Below, one piece after another: positions 49,720 through 62,971 of a stretch of 64,000 bases of DNA (position 1 is its first letter; the number at the start of each line of letters is the position of its first letter). This stretch comes from Epiperipatus broadwayi (Eukaryota; Onychophora; Udeonychophora; Euonychophora; Peripatidae), in the NCBI GenBank assembly GCA_028023455.1, contig JAQFVV010012420.1, forward strand, positions 682,001 through 746,000. The letters are read 5' to 3'. A program made the translations under genes and the position numbers. The notes beneath the pieces are model-generated. The model was not told the origin of the DNA. It saw only the letters and a list, made by a program, of their open reading frames with translations, and made no database searches.

Positions 49720-50910
49720 CTTCTTATTTCTTTTTTTTTCTTAATGATTGTTTTAAAGTCTTCATTTTCAGATGATGATGAGTTTTTATTTTTATCATTA
49801 ATTGTAGTTTGGTCCATTTAAGATTCATTTGATTAGTCAATAGTATAATCATTAATGAAGTTTGTATAAATTGTAGATTTAGATATTTCATCTTCTGTTT
49901 GGAAATCAATTGACTTCAGGGCTGATGTTCTGTGTTTTTGTAGGATCTGAATAACCCAAACTATCATTCATTTCTTGATTAATGTTCTTCTCATTGTTGG
50001 ATGATCCTGGTGATTTATTACAGTGATATAGATTAGTTTTTTTAAAACCACAATTATCACAGAAGGGTTCATTACAGTCTTTTATTATATGATTCCTGAA
50101 TTTCAATAAAAACATTGGTGATATATCTTTAAAAGTTATTATCAGTAGTGAAGAGTCTGTGACATGAAGTGGAGGTATATCATATAGTTGCATAGTTTTA
50201 TTTAGGATCATGTTGAAAAGGATTGCGTTTGTCAGTACTGCTATTGATGCTCTTTTTTCCAGCAAGTATCTGAAATTAGTAATTTTCCCATAAGAATTTA
50301 ATGTTTTGCAGATCTTGATTTGTAAATCTGACAAGACAATTTTTGATTTGACCTGCTAGATTTAGCCTTCTATTAACATCTATATAAAAAATATATTTAT
50401 TGTTTAGGAATTGTACATGTTTTTGGAAGATTTGTTTTTGTACCATGCTGTGAAATTCAAGAACCAAATATCGATTATTTGAGTGATTTAGGATTTTCAA
50501 AATAGATCCCCATAACTTTTTCTCCATTAAAAATTCATAGAATTCATCATAGGGTAATTGTAATATAGAAATATTTCTGGCAGTAATGACAATGATTAAT
50601 ATTTTATCAGTATTAAGTTTCTGAAATGATTTTAAAACAGTTAATGGGATTGTCTGAAGTAATTTTTCAGTAATTTGATCATAATCATTAGTATTTGCCT
50701 CTGTTTGGTTATTTTAGATTATCAATAGGTATATTTATTTGTTCAAATTCTTGGCAATTGGTGATAATAAAATACAAAATATTCTCACTATTGATTATTG
50801 TAGTTTGTTCACCATCATTTTTATAAATGTTAGCATATGTAGACTTTCTTTTTAGTTGCGAATTATCATCATTAAAAGGCTTATGTGAAACATTTAATGA
50901 ATCCCACAAA
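49720..50910 (-). pseudogene. LINE B ORF1: decayed zinc-knuckle protein
   Basis: Open pieces at 50909-50709, 50527-50276 and 50334-49906 form one broken ORF1. The last contains IKDCNEPFCDNCGF and then YHC, a Cys-rich knuckle in the same relative place as in LINE A. A Ser/Glu-rich and Lys-rich end follows (SSSSENEDFKTIIKKKKK near 49740-49790). A GRP-type AT-hook as in LINE A is not seen. Confidence 0.6.
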
Positions 50911-50954
50911 TTCTGTGAAGTAAAAACCTCATTAACTGAATTCTTTTTTTTTTT

Positions 50955-53190
50955 TTTAAGTGTTCATTTAGTGAGATATTTTTTGCCTTAATATTATTGA
51001 TAACATTTTTGAACTAGAATTTTCTAGAATTTTGACATATGCAAATTGAATTGCAAATATCTATTTAGATATCAAAATTTATAGTTCTAAAACAAGCTTG
51101 TCTATATTTAAAGACTATTGTAGGTTTTGTTGTCAAATTTATATTTTGCTTATATTTTAAAACTAACAACAACATTAAATAAATGTGAGATTTTACAAAC
51201 AGTTTTATTTAGGGAAGTGCCACCTGGTTGTGTAATGTTAATTTAGTACACTTAGAAATAACGCACTACCATGACATCTGAAAATTATAAACTGCGAGAA
51301 GTATGGTTATATTCATGGCAAATTACCAATGTTTCAAAATACAAACATTTCTTAAATATAAAATATCATCTTCCCATACAATTGTTAATTTGTGGATATT
51401 TGATCTAAGGACAACTAACAAACAATGTGTGTATTTTGAATCATAAAGTTTTACCATATATTGGACCATAGATTTATAATGCATAGTTTACAAAAGATAT
51501 AGTGTTATAATTTATTCTCACTTGAGTGTCATTCAACTCAATTATATATAATAAAAAACAAAACAGTGATTAAATAGTTTATTGTAAGCTAAATGTTTCC
51601 TAAACATTTTCTTGAAGAGAAATTATGAAGAAGCCATTACTATTAGCTTTCTAATTTCCAGGTTGTTAAGACTTGAGTGGATTTCCAATCCTTATTTTAT
51701 TCTCTATTTAAAAACATATACTAGACTGCCAATTGATTTGGCTATTTGAAAAAAATGTAAATTTTATCTAGCATGGTTTTGAACCAGCAGGTTATTGTGA
51801 TAACATTAAACTACAATAATATTTTTTCTATCATATATATACATGCAATTAATTGAAATGTTATTAACTCTTGATGTGCCATCTAAACAGTTTTGTAAAT
51901 TTTTACGCATTTAATATTAATTTAACAAAAAAAAGAAATCTATGTTAGCATGACTGTTTTAGCTTTGTTGTTATCAGCTGCTTTAAAAATGAACAATCCT
52001 CATCACTACAGAAATGTTGTTCTTATTTAAATATCACTGCTATACTCAATTCCCTATTAAGAGCTTGATATTCAAATTAGCAATGTTATTTTTAATGACT
52101 TAATAATTAATTCGGACAGACAGAACGATATAAAGTTAATCTTTTCTCAGCGAACATTTTATGTATATAAATATGAAAATAAATGATTATTATACCAAGA
52201 TGGATAAAGTTACAAAAAAATTTTCAGGCTCTAATCAGGGCTGGGATTTTTTTTCTTCAAATAACTAACCTAGATAACTATCTGATAGTATTTGATAAAT
52301 GAGTATTTATATTTTTTTAATCAAATACTAAAACAAAGATTAAAAGCATCGACTATTTAGAGGCTGTTTTATCCTTTTCCATATATATATATATTACACG
52401 ATAACAGCTCCAACTTATTTACGTGATAAATCTTCAATCTATCGTCAAAGCAACCTCTATAAGTAAAAGCATACATATTGAGAGAGAAAGTGGGGAAAAA
52501 ATGGAGAATGTGGTTAATAAATATTGATTATATTGGTATAAATTTAGCTTGTTAAAAAAATCCATATACAACATGACAAAGTATATCAACTTCACAATTT
52601 TCTCATCCTTGCTATAGTTTGTTAATTTCTAGTTGAATCTTGTAGGTTTGTTGGTCACAATTCAAAAGATATAATTAGTGTAAAGAGGTCTTTAATGTCT
52701 ATGTTGTACCTATAAAATTAAGAGAATGACAAGCAATGACTACCATAGATGATCAAGCATTATTGCCTGGATTGCATTTTAATGCTTAGTTAATAATTAC
52801 TCAATCTAACTTCAAGCAACCAACTTTAGATGCATACACTTTGTTTTTTGTATTCAATAAAATAATCATGAAAAGTGTTTGCTTTATGCTTATTTTTTAT
52901 AGTAGCTCAATCATATCATAGCTATTCAGCAATTGCCTGAGTTCATTAATAATAATTTCATGACTTTTTTGAATTATCAGGCTTGGAAAATTGGCTATTA
53001 CTAGACAATGTTGTATGAAGCAGTTTTACTTTAAATAGTCAGATATTTTTCCTTTAGAATTAAACCAAAAATTGTTAGTCTTCAATAATCTATTTTAATT
53101 GAACTCAATCATTTATTTCACTTGACATTATTATATTTACTACCTAAAAAAACTGTAATATCTTGTAACTGTTTAATCATTTGAACTTTA
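50955..53190. other. AT-rich spacer
   Basis: No gene or clear repeat seen apart from short TA runs. Confidence 0.5.
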
Positions 53191-54686
53191 TTGTGAAGAA
53201 AATAGCTTCCTCCATCACTCATATTCATAAATATCTTTTCAAGAGTAGATACACATTTATAAGAAGTTGGCTATAAATTAATTGTTCAGCACAATGTTGA
53301 TGTGATTTTAGTTCAGGAGACTCATCATTCTTTTTTATTTCAAACCATCTTGTAAAACAAACAATTTCTACTGAAGATAATTTAAATGATACTGCAATCA
53401 CAATTTATATAAATAATTTTTATATGTGCAATACTTACAATTCTAATACAAATTAGCCTTACTCTTCTCTTCCAGGTCTTCATACATCTTATGTATTTAT
53501 AGATTTTTTAGGGAGATTTGTAAATGAGGATCAAACAAGTGGTCATCTTTTAGAATGGATGGGTTTAAATAATATCTGCTTATTTTATGATGCCAAGTAA
53601 GGAATAACATTTCTTTTAACAGATGGGAAACAAAACCAATTTCCAAATTTATATTTTGTTTTGACAAAAAATGATTTATTATTGCCTGCAAAACTATTAA
53701 TATTTGCTCATTTATCTCATGATCAATTCTAATCATTCTTGAAATCCACATTTCCTATATTGAAAATTATCCTGTTCCGAAATAGAATTTAAGGAAAACT
53801 AACTGAAGTCATATCAGATATCTTGGAGATCTCCAATTCCTTCTCATTATAATGGGTTTAACACATTCATCATAATAGTTGCCAGAGAATCCATCCCTAT
53901 GGATATTGAAAGCAAGTCATTCCAGGTTGGAACAAAACTAGAACAGGAAATTGCTGACATACTTCTAAAAATCACAGGAAGGTGCCAGAAAAGAAGCAGA
54001 GGGAGAGCATGTAGAAGCAAAACCTTACAAGATCTAGCTATAAGGTTTGGTCACTTTCACAAAAGCATAGTAAATTCAAAAGTACTTCTTTAGAACTAAA
54101 ACTTATATATCAGAAAAAAAATATTACTGTTAATTTCTTATGTGACTTCCAAACTTATATGTCAGACTTCTAACTAAGATTGATAAAATAAGAAGAAAAA
54201 AAAACATCATTAAAACAGAATTTCAAGCTTCTTTTTCATAACATTTTACTAACATAATTCTGGTAAAACCTATAAATATTGAACTTGTCCTTGATTATAT
54301 TAAACCAGGAAAGGGCTTAGGAACAGGTAGCATATTTTTCAAGTTTTTTTAAAAAGTTAGGACTAAAAGGCAAAGCATGGTTGGAAAAACTACTCAATAA
54401 CCAAAAGCAAAACTATATCTGTCTTAAAACCAAATAAATCTAACAATGATTCAAAAAAATTATCCGATATCATTATTATTTATTCCCAACAAATTTTTTG
54501 AAACAATCACATTAATAAGATTTTACAATAGTTGAGAATTATTCATCTATAGGTAGACTGGATTTAAGCGAGAGAGAAAATATGATAAACAAGTTTTATC
54601 TTTAATAACATATAATGGAAAAAAACTTTCAGAATAATTAAAAAACTTTTGGCTTTTACTAATTTCTTCCCATCCTATGATTCTGT

Positions 54687-55037
54687 TTGGAAAAATTATT
54701 TCCTCTAAAGGTTTCTAAAATTCTTAAATGCAGGAAAACTATAAATTTACTTAAGAAAATGCTTTCCAATAAGAAAATTCAAATAATATTAAATAATAAA
54801 CATTGTAATAACAAAATATTCCAGAATAGCCTACAGGATTTAGTTCTTTCACCTAATTTATTTAATATTTTCATCAGTGACTTTCTCAAAACAGAATGCA
54901 GGGAGTTAATTTATGCTTATGACATTGCTTTAACTTCTCAAAAGAGATTCTTTCCTGAAATAGAAAAATCTTTCCATAAGGATTTGAAAAGATTGGAAAT
55001 CTTTTTCAAAGACAGGGTCTTATTCCTAATCCAATGA
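54687..55037 (+). pseudogene. LINE C reverse transcriptase core fragment
   Basis: The longest open piece of LINE C (116 codons) has the motif-B to motif-C region: QDLVLSPNLFNIFISDF (the RQGSVLSPLLF motif with the Arg-Gln-Gly part altered) and LIYAYDIALTSQ, where the catalytic YADD has become YAYD. Motif D follows in KSFHKDLKRLEIFFKD. Loss of one catalytic Asp and many flanking stops make it inactive. Confidence 0.75.
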
Positions 55038-55414
55038 AAACAGTAGGCACATGTTTTTACCTAAATAATAACAGACAATCAACTCATAATCTGAATATAA
55101 ACTTTTGAGATAGTAGTTTAAAACACATTCTACTTTATACTATTTAGGAATAACCTGAGATTATAGTCTGACTTAATTTTTTCATTTAACTAGAATTATA
55201 TCAAAATTAATTTTTTGGAATAATCTTTTTGGAAAGTTAGCTGGCACTACTTGGAATTGTGATGCAGATACTTTATGAGTGGCTTTCTTAGCATAAGTAT
55301 ATTCTTATGGATACTTAATTAAATATTATGAGAGATATCACTGGTACACTGAAATCTATTTCCTTGCAGTGGCTTTATGTTCTTTCACATATTTCTTCAC
55401 CAGATATCAATTGA

Positions 55415-55707
55415 AACAGGCTAAATTCTCTATACATATTGCCACTCAGTGCAAGCCAGAGTAATCAATGGATTCCAGAAGGTTTGTGCATAAAATCCTC
55501 ATCTAGTGCCTACTCATCCAATATCCCCAGACTAGTTTCTGGCTTGTGGCCTTTGTCAGTGAGGAGCCTTAGATCTGAGAGCACTGCACCTAGATCTTAG
55601 GATCTAATGCAATCATCCAGCACTGAGTGGCAATACATATAGAGAGTTAGCAAACATAAGAAATAGTGATCATGTGATGTTTATTGGCTTAAGAAATTGT
55701 GATCATG
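55415..55707. mobile_element. Short head-to-head copy of the 27-kb repeat inserted in LINE C
   Basis: 55415-55619 matches the repeat in minus orientation, including the 70-nt block. 55620-55707 matches in plus orientation, so the two ends (TCTCTATACATATTGCCACT and its complement) form a terminal inverted repeat. It is bounded by AGATATCAATTG (55403-55414) and AGATATCAGTTG (55708-55719), a 12-bp duplication with one difference. It splits the LINE C coding sequence after SSPDI. Confidence 0.82.
55496..55565 (-). ncRNA. Hammerhead-like 70-nt three-way junction, copy 7
   Basis: The closing stem is here fully Watson-Crick: TCCTCA with TGAGGA, where other copies have TGGGGA, so a G-U became A-U while pairing was kept. 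Core CTGACAA, hairpin GGC-CACAA-GCC, GAAA and third stem CTAGT/ACTAG are all present. Confidence 0.55.
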
Positions 55708-56189
55708 AGATATCAGTTGCTTTGCAGAAATTAAATATTAAACAGATCAGACTTTACCACCTAATCCCCATCTCAAATCAAGATCCATTTTTAGATGTTC
55801 AACTAAAAATCTAGAATCAAAAATGATTATGTTAAATTGGAATTCTCTTGATGTTCCAAACAAATTTCTTTTTCCAGATCTAACAATAATACCAGCTGGA
55901 TTTGATCTTCCTGGACACAACTAGAGTCTCATCAACAGATTCAGGGCAACCCATAGAGATTATGTTCATCTGCTTCATAAATGGAATTTATCATCAATCT
56001 ATGTAAATATGAATAAGTACAAATTATGAATCACATAGTTAATGTCTATCAAATTTATGGTTATGTGGTAGAATTAAATAACTTAATAAAATCACTGGTG
56101 AATCAATTTCCTGATTGGGATTCCTGCAAATTAACTTCGTTAATAGTTAAACTATCAAAAAAAAAATATCATTCTTTAATAATAAAATA

Positions 56190-58460
56190 AGGAGTTTGCT
56201 GCTTATTTATAATTATTTCCTGCTCTGCTTGAGATACTACTTGAATCACACTGCCTTTGAAACTTACTTATTAGCGTCAAAGAAAAGTAATATTATGTCA
56301 TAGCTAACCTGAGATTATTGGAAAATTTTTCAACTATCTTAACAATTTTTAATACCGCTCCAGGCTTTGGAACTCAAATTATTAGGGTGGTAATATAACA
56401 GATACCCTAATATCGACAAATGTGATCTTTTATTTACAAGAAAGAAAGAAAAAGGAGAATATAAGGGCGTGCACGCGAATAAAAAAAAAGCTTATCTATT
56501 TTAGTAATGGTAATTTTTAAATACTTTTAAATAACAAATATTAAATAGAATGCCTTATTAATAATTAATCAATAAATTGTAGTTAGAAAATAGTATGTAT
56601 TGATAATCAATAAGATTAAATAAAATTTAGGTCAACGTCTTCCTCAAATGAAATGCAATTTAAGATTTTATCAGGAAAATATATATGTATACACACTGTA
56701 TTTTTAGATTATTAATAGGGACTTGTTTAGAGAAATGCATAAAGAATTTTTACAAGTGCAATTTATTTGCAAAATATTAATTTGTGGACATAAACATAAT
56801 GCTTGCTCATTATTTATCTAAAATTACTTCTCAGATTTTATTAGAAGGCAAGATGTCTACATCTGAGCAGTCGGTCAATATTGAAGGTCAATTAATCATG
56901 CTAGATTTCCGAATGTAAGTATTTGGCTAATAAATTTATTAATAGTATCAAAACATTATATAGCTTAAATACTAATAATAACCGTAAGTCTGACTGCGAC
57001 CATGTGACGTTTGAGCAACAAAGTTTAAATTGACTATACCTAGATCGAGTATTTTTTCTTTCCTCTGCTAAAAATTAACCCAGGAATCTTTAACCTATGC
57101 TTTACTAAACTGATTTTCTTCTTATGTTGATATTTTTATTTCACAGTCTCATTTATCTACATTTCAAATTACCATTCCATTACACATTATTACGCATATG
57201 AAAAAAAAACATTTGAAAAATGATAATTGACCTACAAGATGTATTTATTATAAACCATATTAATCTTTAATTGAGTTTAAAGTTTATGTCTGTGTTAGAA
57301 ATAATATGATTTCTAGCCTAATAATTGCAATTACCATTAATGTTCTGTGTATGATTAAAGATAGCTTGTCATTTATAGATCAATTAATAGTAATTTAGTA
57401 TAATTTACATATATTTAAAATGTATTGTTATTCACCATTTTATTATAAGAACAGAATAGTCTTGTGGTAAAATGATTAATACAGTCACCTCCCATCCCTG
57501 TGACTTGGGGACAAATAGCTGATGATATATAAACAATCATAGAATGTTTTGAAGGTTTCATTTTATTTATTGATCTGGCAAATGATCATCTAGCTAATTC
57601 TTAACTGGAATGTCTACTTTGATTTCTATTTAAGGCAGTTTTATTTTTACATTAATTTGCTTTTCATTCATTTATGTTTATTTGTCCATTACCTTTTTTG
57701 TTTGTTTAAAAATTATATTTATCTGGAGAGAGACTATGTATGCTATGATTATTTAATGTGTGGACTAATAATATGCACAATTTAAACAACCTGTCCAGGG
57801 GATAGAGAGATAAAGTATCCAAAAGAAATCCCCAAATAGTTTTTCATATGTAGACACTATTATATTGCAGCTTATTTTTCAAACCATAGAATGTAATATG
57901 TTTTTGAGGCTAGTGTTATAGATATTAATTAAATTTATAGTTTGATTTTATTCCTGTACAAAAAAATAATAATTCTCAAGTATTAGTATTTGTCATTTAA
58001 CGTTCTAAATGTTTTTTTAATGTTATAGAATTATATTCTTAAAATTGTAACTCGTGGGTAATGTTTATGTAGATTTAATATTTAAAAAATCAAGCGTACT
58101 ATTTCAAGTAAAACTTTTAATTCATTTATTGAATTTTAAATTGTTTTCTATAAATATAAAAATTTTAACATCTTAAATAACATTTTATATTTTTATTTTA
58201 TTTATTTCAGAATATTCAGATAATTTCCTTTTTAAAAACAGAGTTTAAACAATAAATTCCCCTCCCCAACATGAAGATATATTTTTGATTAATTATAATG
58301 TTATCATACATCACTTATTTTTGATCATGAGAAATAAAAAAATAAAGCTTTTAGGGCATTGAGGATAATGGATTTCAAAAAAAGTACTAATATGATTCTA
58401 TAATTCTCATTACCATATACTTAATAACTGTTACTTATTTGCATGGTTGTTAAAATTATT
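56190..58460. other. AT-rich spacer
   Basis: Nothing recognised. A weakly structured patch near 57455-57525 (TCTTGTGGTAAAATGATTAA) hints at a degraded tRNA-like sequence but is not supported. Confidence 0.45.
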
Positions 58461-58465
58461 AGAAT

Positions 58466-58620
58466 TTACAGCTGGTTAATTTGTAATTTTGCTAAGACTA
58501 CTGATTTCACCCATTTGAAATTACAGCTGGTTAATTTGTGATTTTGCTAAGACTACTGATTTTACCCATTTGAAATTACAGCTGGTTAATTTGTGATTTT
58601 CATCCATTTGAAATATCATT
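58466..58620. repeat. 55-bp tandem repeat, three copies (third shortened)
   Basis: TTACAGCTGGTTAATTTGT starts at 58466, 58521 and 58576. The first two continue TTTTGCTAAGACTACTGATT. The third skips that block and ends at CATCCATTTGAAAT. Confidence 0.93.
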
Positions 58621-58746
58621 CATTATTCTGCTACCATATTACACTGTAGAACCAGATGAAATTGGTTCTCATTTTTTGTCTGAATAGTAAATTAACACAA
58701 GAGAACATTATTTGCCTGTTTGATGTGCTATTACTAGCAGTTGAAT

Positions 58747-58866
58747 GTATTCGGTATATTTAAATAAGGTTAAATTTTTCTAAAGACATTCAATAGTCAT
58801 ATTAGATGATGGAAATAGTCCAATATATAAATTCAACTAAAACACCATCATCACAAACCTTCAGGA
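58747..58866. repeat. Dispersed repeat copy related to the 43-kb element
   Basis: ATGATGGAAATAGTCCAATA and, after a short gap, CCATCATCACAAACCTTCAG correspond to 43424-43480. The preceding TCTAAAGACATTCAATA block matches 48544-48600. Confidence 0.65.
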
Positions 58867-58869
58867 AAA

Positions 58870-59500
58870 CACATTATTTGTAGTTTGTTAAAATGATGTC
58901 TAGGAATTTATGATATGTGAAAGATTTTTGTATTACACATTATATATATAAAGATTATTTTTTCAGTAATGTGAGAATATGCTTTATGTAACTGCCAAAT
59001 ACTATATGATTAAAGTATCAGATGTATGAAGCATTTATTTTTCAGTGGAAATTTACAATTGAATAAATACAATTAAAAAAACAAAGGCAGTTTTGTTAAT
59101 TTTTTAAAATCACATTCAATTAATAGTTATAATCAAAAACAAACTACCAGGTACTATATATATAGTTTAGGGATATATAATTAATAGGTCCCAATAATCA
59201 ACCTACAGCTAATGGATCTTAATCACTAAAAACTACTACTTTTAATGGATTAAATATCATTGCAATCAATTTAGTGGAGCAGTATAAATTATTCTGTTTC
59301 CCAAATAACTAATTCACTTACAGTTGTGCTATAAAAATGTTCATTTGTATAAATTTTATAAATAATTGCACATTCTGGTAAAGTTTCACTTTTCTTTATC
59401 TCACTAGCTGTCACAATAAAATTGTTCCGCCAAAAAAAAAAGCTAATTTATTTTCATCTTATATCCCCATCACCATCATTTTCAATCATTAATGATCCAC
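58870..59500. other. AT-rich spacer
   Basis: No feature recognised. Confidence 0.5.
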
Positions 59501-59514
59501 TATAGAATGAAGTT

Positions 59515-60065
59515 TTCTCCATTTAAGGGACTTAAACTCAGACTTTCAAATTCTCTACAGCTAGCTATCCAATCCATCTTATACAATCGATACATATGAC
59601 CACATACTTGTGAAAAAGATAAATGATTTCCAATATATGCATTTTGTGTTGAACCAGCACTCATCAGTTGATCCAGATCACCATATCCACACATATATAT
59701 AATTAGTGCTCAGTTTATATTAAGATAACAATTCTTTAAACTTTAATGGACAAGCTTCAATTTCCTCCACTCTCCAGCTTTTCAGTCATACATATCATTG
59801 AAAATTCAACGATGGTACACTCAAAGCCCTTGCTGATGGCAATATTATTGTCATATTCATGTTGACCTTAAGACAATCAGGACCTTTACACATAGAATTT
59901 TAATACGTCAATTTTCTTATAAAGAAAAGGATTGGGCAGAATAAAGCTGAATATGCAGTAGTATACTGGGGATCATTTATCTTTTCATATATATGTGGTC
60001 ATGCATTGGTTGTATAAGATGGATTGGATAGTTGTAGGGTCAAGTCCCTTATAATTACCTTGTTT
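59515..60065. repeat. Inverted pair of a SINE-like repeat
   Basis: The minus strand of about 59515-59665 and the plus strand of about 59965-60065 share ATCATTTATCTTTT, TGTGGTCAT, TTGTATAAGATGGATTGGAT and a B-box-like AGTCCCTTA end. The two copies face each other about 300 bp apart. Probably tRNA-derived SINEs; the A-box is weak. Confidence 0.6.
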
Positions 60066-60069
60066 AGTA

Positions 60070-62935
60070 TAGAAAATGTATGTGTATTTGAATATATATT
60101 GTGCCATTACAATTTGGTCACTAGCCAAATTTATAGTAATGTGCATGTAGAAAAGGTCAAACAAAATCATCATCACAATTTTATATAACCATAAAGGAAG
60201 TTGTAGGGCATCCAAATTTAAACCCTACAAGGTCCAGTTCTAAAAGCTTTAAACAGAGAAAGAAGGGGTCAACAATTACATGCTTTACTTGTTTGTGTGT
60301 TGATAGAAAGGTAATACACACATTTAAACTATTTAATATTTAATTTTTCTTTAAAAAGCAAAGTTATAATGCATACATATAGGCAATGTATGTGTAAATT
60401 ATTTAATTGTTTTATATTTCAAATATTCAACATTTTAACTTTCTTTAAAACTAAGCTATGCTTGATCAATTCTAACATTTTATTCTATACTTCTATTTTT
60501 GCTTTTCTTTAATTATAAGTGGGATTTAAAAGTTACAGATTTAATTAAATAATTGGGTTATAATTACTAAGCTAGCAATTATAGTATTTAAGGTTAGTTT
60601 ATGAATGATTGAAAGAATGAAGGTTGTGTGTACATTACATACAAAAATTTACATTTCCTAAATATTGAAAGAAAAGGGAAGTATTAAATCTGTTAAATTA
60701 TTTTTTTTTTGTACAATTTTTTGTTAAAAGAGGAAATCTGTTTAATCAGATATCGATCTTTGTAGTGAATTTTTTGTAAATGATTGTCACTTTGGAGCTA
60801 TAATTTTTGAAATTGTCTTATCAAGATCTAAAGAAGGAAGCTCAAAGATTTGAAGTGTTACCTGGATGTTAAAAAGAAAGAAAAAAAACAAAAGAAAGGA
60901 AATAAGAATTGAGTCTATTTTTTTTTTAAAACAAAAGTGTCTGGAAAAAGGATTAAACTTTTCAGTTGAAAAATACTTTGGTTGAAAATAAATTAGAGAT
61001 CTAATTAAAACAAATTTGTCCAAAAATAGCAAGTGATGCTATCTCTGATTGGTTAAGGTAGTTAAAAATTGGATATAAAAAGCTGTCTTGAATTATTGTT
61101 ATGGATTGATTGAGATTGTTAAACTATCAAATTTAATGCTGAAAATATAAAAAAATGCCTTGCTAGAAAAATTATATGTATGTTCCATCGATTCCTGACC
61201 ATCTGGGGAAGCTGCACATCACATAGGAAAGGAAAGATGTGTCTAAATAATATTCTACACCTTTCAACTGACCAGATAAATAAGATGTTTTTAATAGAAG
61301 GAAGAAAGCATTCACCTGCATTCAAAGAAGATGAATTAATCTACTGATAAATATTAATCATCAAGTCCAATTAATTGTAACAACAACTGATTTTAAACTC
61401 AAGAAAATTTACAAATGGGAAAACAACTCTGTATTTCATCCACATGCTTGACAGGAAGAGAAGAAAAATTAATATAATGATTTCCAAATTGTCCACTAAA
61501 GCAAATAACCTCAATAGAGTCATCATCATTAAATAGTTATACACCTCAAGAAAGAGATTGTTCCCACATAGTAGCTGCAGAAATATAGACAAGTTTGAAC
61601 CCTTGGAAATTCGCCACAAACAAAAGATCGGTAATATGACTTTTTATATCTATTTTCTTTATGATATCAGTCTTAATAAACATTTTAGCAATAAAGTGGT
61701 ATATTTTTATTTAAAGAACTTTTAAAGACTATTCAGATCGATTAAAACAAGAATGTCTTACTAATAATAACTTTGAGCTTCATAAATTATCTTGAATGTA
61801 TCAAAATTATATGTTTATTAATTTTACAGTTATGAAATATGAATATGTAAAACAATTTTTTTTTTTTTATGGTATTATGATTTTAGTTTTAACTGATATA
61901 TTATTTTGGTTTTAATAATATTTTGTTATTATGGGATAAAACACGCACATACATAATAATATTTTTATATGTGTATAATTGGAAGTGAATGTGGAATAAT
62001 GAGTAGTATTAGAATATTAGATTATTTTGTTTCAAGTTCAGTATAGATTTCAGCGCTTGGAAGGGAGGGGGAGAAAATAATTTAAAACTTTTTTCTAAAA
62101 CTTGCTCTTTCAATTTTACTAACATTTTTTTTTTTTTACATTCTATTTACATGTTGGATTTTAAAGTATGTGTGCTAATGAGCAGATAATATTTTTTTTT
62201 AATACTTTTCTCATGGAGTGAAAATCATGGTCAATGTGACGTCCAACTTAATACAAAATACATTTGAAGGGAAAGGGGGAAGAACTTAAAATTAATCTGA
62301 GGAGTGTTATATAATCAATTATTATTATTATTCATGTCAATTTTCATATTTATCTAGAAATTTTTATGTATATGTTAGAACTGTAGTAATAAATATTAGT
62401 TTGTTTTATTAAACGAGGCGTATATATTTCATTAAGTGTAGTCTTTGTTAAGTGTGATTATTCATCATCATCAATGGTTGAATATTAGTTATTTAAGATA
62501 TAAGTAAGTATGCTAAAATTAAGTAATAATTATGCATTTCTTTATAAAAATTTAGTTTTATGTTTAGGCTTAGTCCTAGAGCTGTAGTTGAAACCCTTGT
62601 CATTATTGTTATTATGATCATCATCATCATCGTCATCAACATTTTAATTAATGAGCTGTTTAACTGTTTAAAGGCCATAAATAAATATTGATTTTATAAT
62701 ATTTAGCGATTTCTTAGTATTATTATAACCACATCCCATCATCTATTTCATGCAAGGATGAGTGAATTGCCATCCTAAATTAGTTATATATAATCTGAGC
62801 TAGTGAACTTATAAAAATATTGAAACACATTTGTTTTGTTAAGATCTGAGAAATGATTTATGTTCAATGAACTCCACTGTGGTTTAAAGATGTTTTACTT
62901 TTACCTAACTATTAGTGCTTATAGTGATATGGCTC
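60070..62935. other. AT-rich spacer with short ATC run
   Basis: An ATT run lies at 62319-62333 and a short ATC run at about 62615-62637. No gene is recognised; minus frames at 60787-61032 and 61371-61619 have hydrophobic noise composition. Confidence 0.45.
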
Positions 62936-62971
62936 AAAAAGCAAAATCTCTCATTTTTATTAGAAATAAAG

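Larger units (their letters stand above)
46185..50950 (-). mobile_element. LINE B: strongly decayed relative of LINE A
   Basis: Same strand and same order of parts as LINE A: zinc-knuckle ORF1 (49720-50910), endonuclease (about 48740-49030), RT (about 47250-48100), C-terminal region, and a 3' end with CCAATAAACTTC at about 46185-46196. Segment pairs align across both elements, for example NLQPISMTPLIIKVIESLT here against NLQPISMGPLGIKILERVI in LINE A. Unlike LINE A it is not surrounded by ATT arrays. Confidence 0.75.
53200..56180 (+). mobile_element. LINE C: decayed Jockey-like LINE, interrupted by a later insertion
   Basis: This is a plus-strand relic of the EN-RT type. Recognisable pieces, in order, are DVILVQETHHS (about 53305-53335, catalytic Glu region), LLEWMGLNNICLFYDAK (about 53550-53595), RWETKPISKF (about 53623-53650), the linker around 53899-54093, the RT core (54687-55037), LKSISLQWLYVLSHI (about 55349-55395) and PAGFDLPGHN with INRFRATHRDYVHLLHKWN (about 55890-55985). 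The order and wording match widespread Jockey-like 'mobile element jockey' proteins. The 5' and 3' limits are approximate. 55415-55707 is a younger insertion. Confidence 0.75.
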
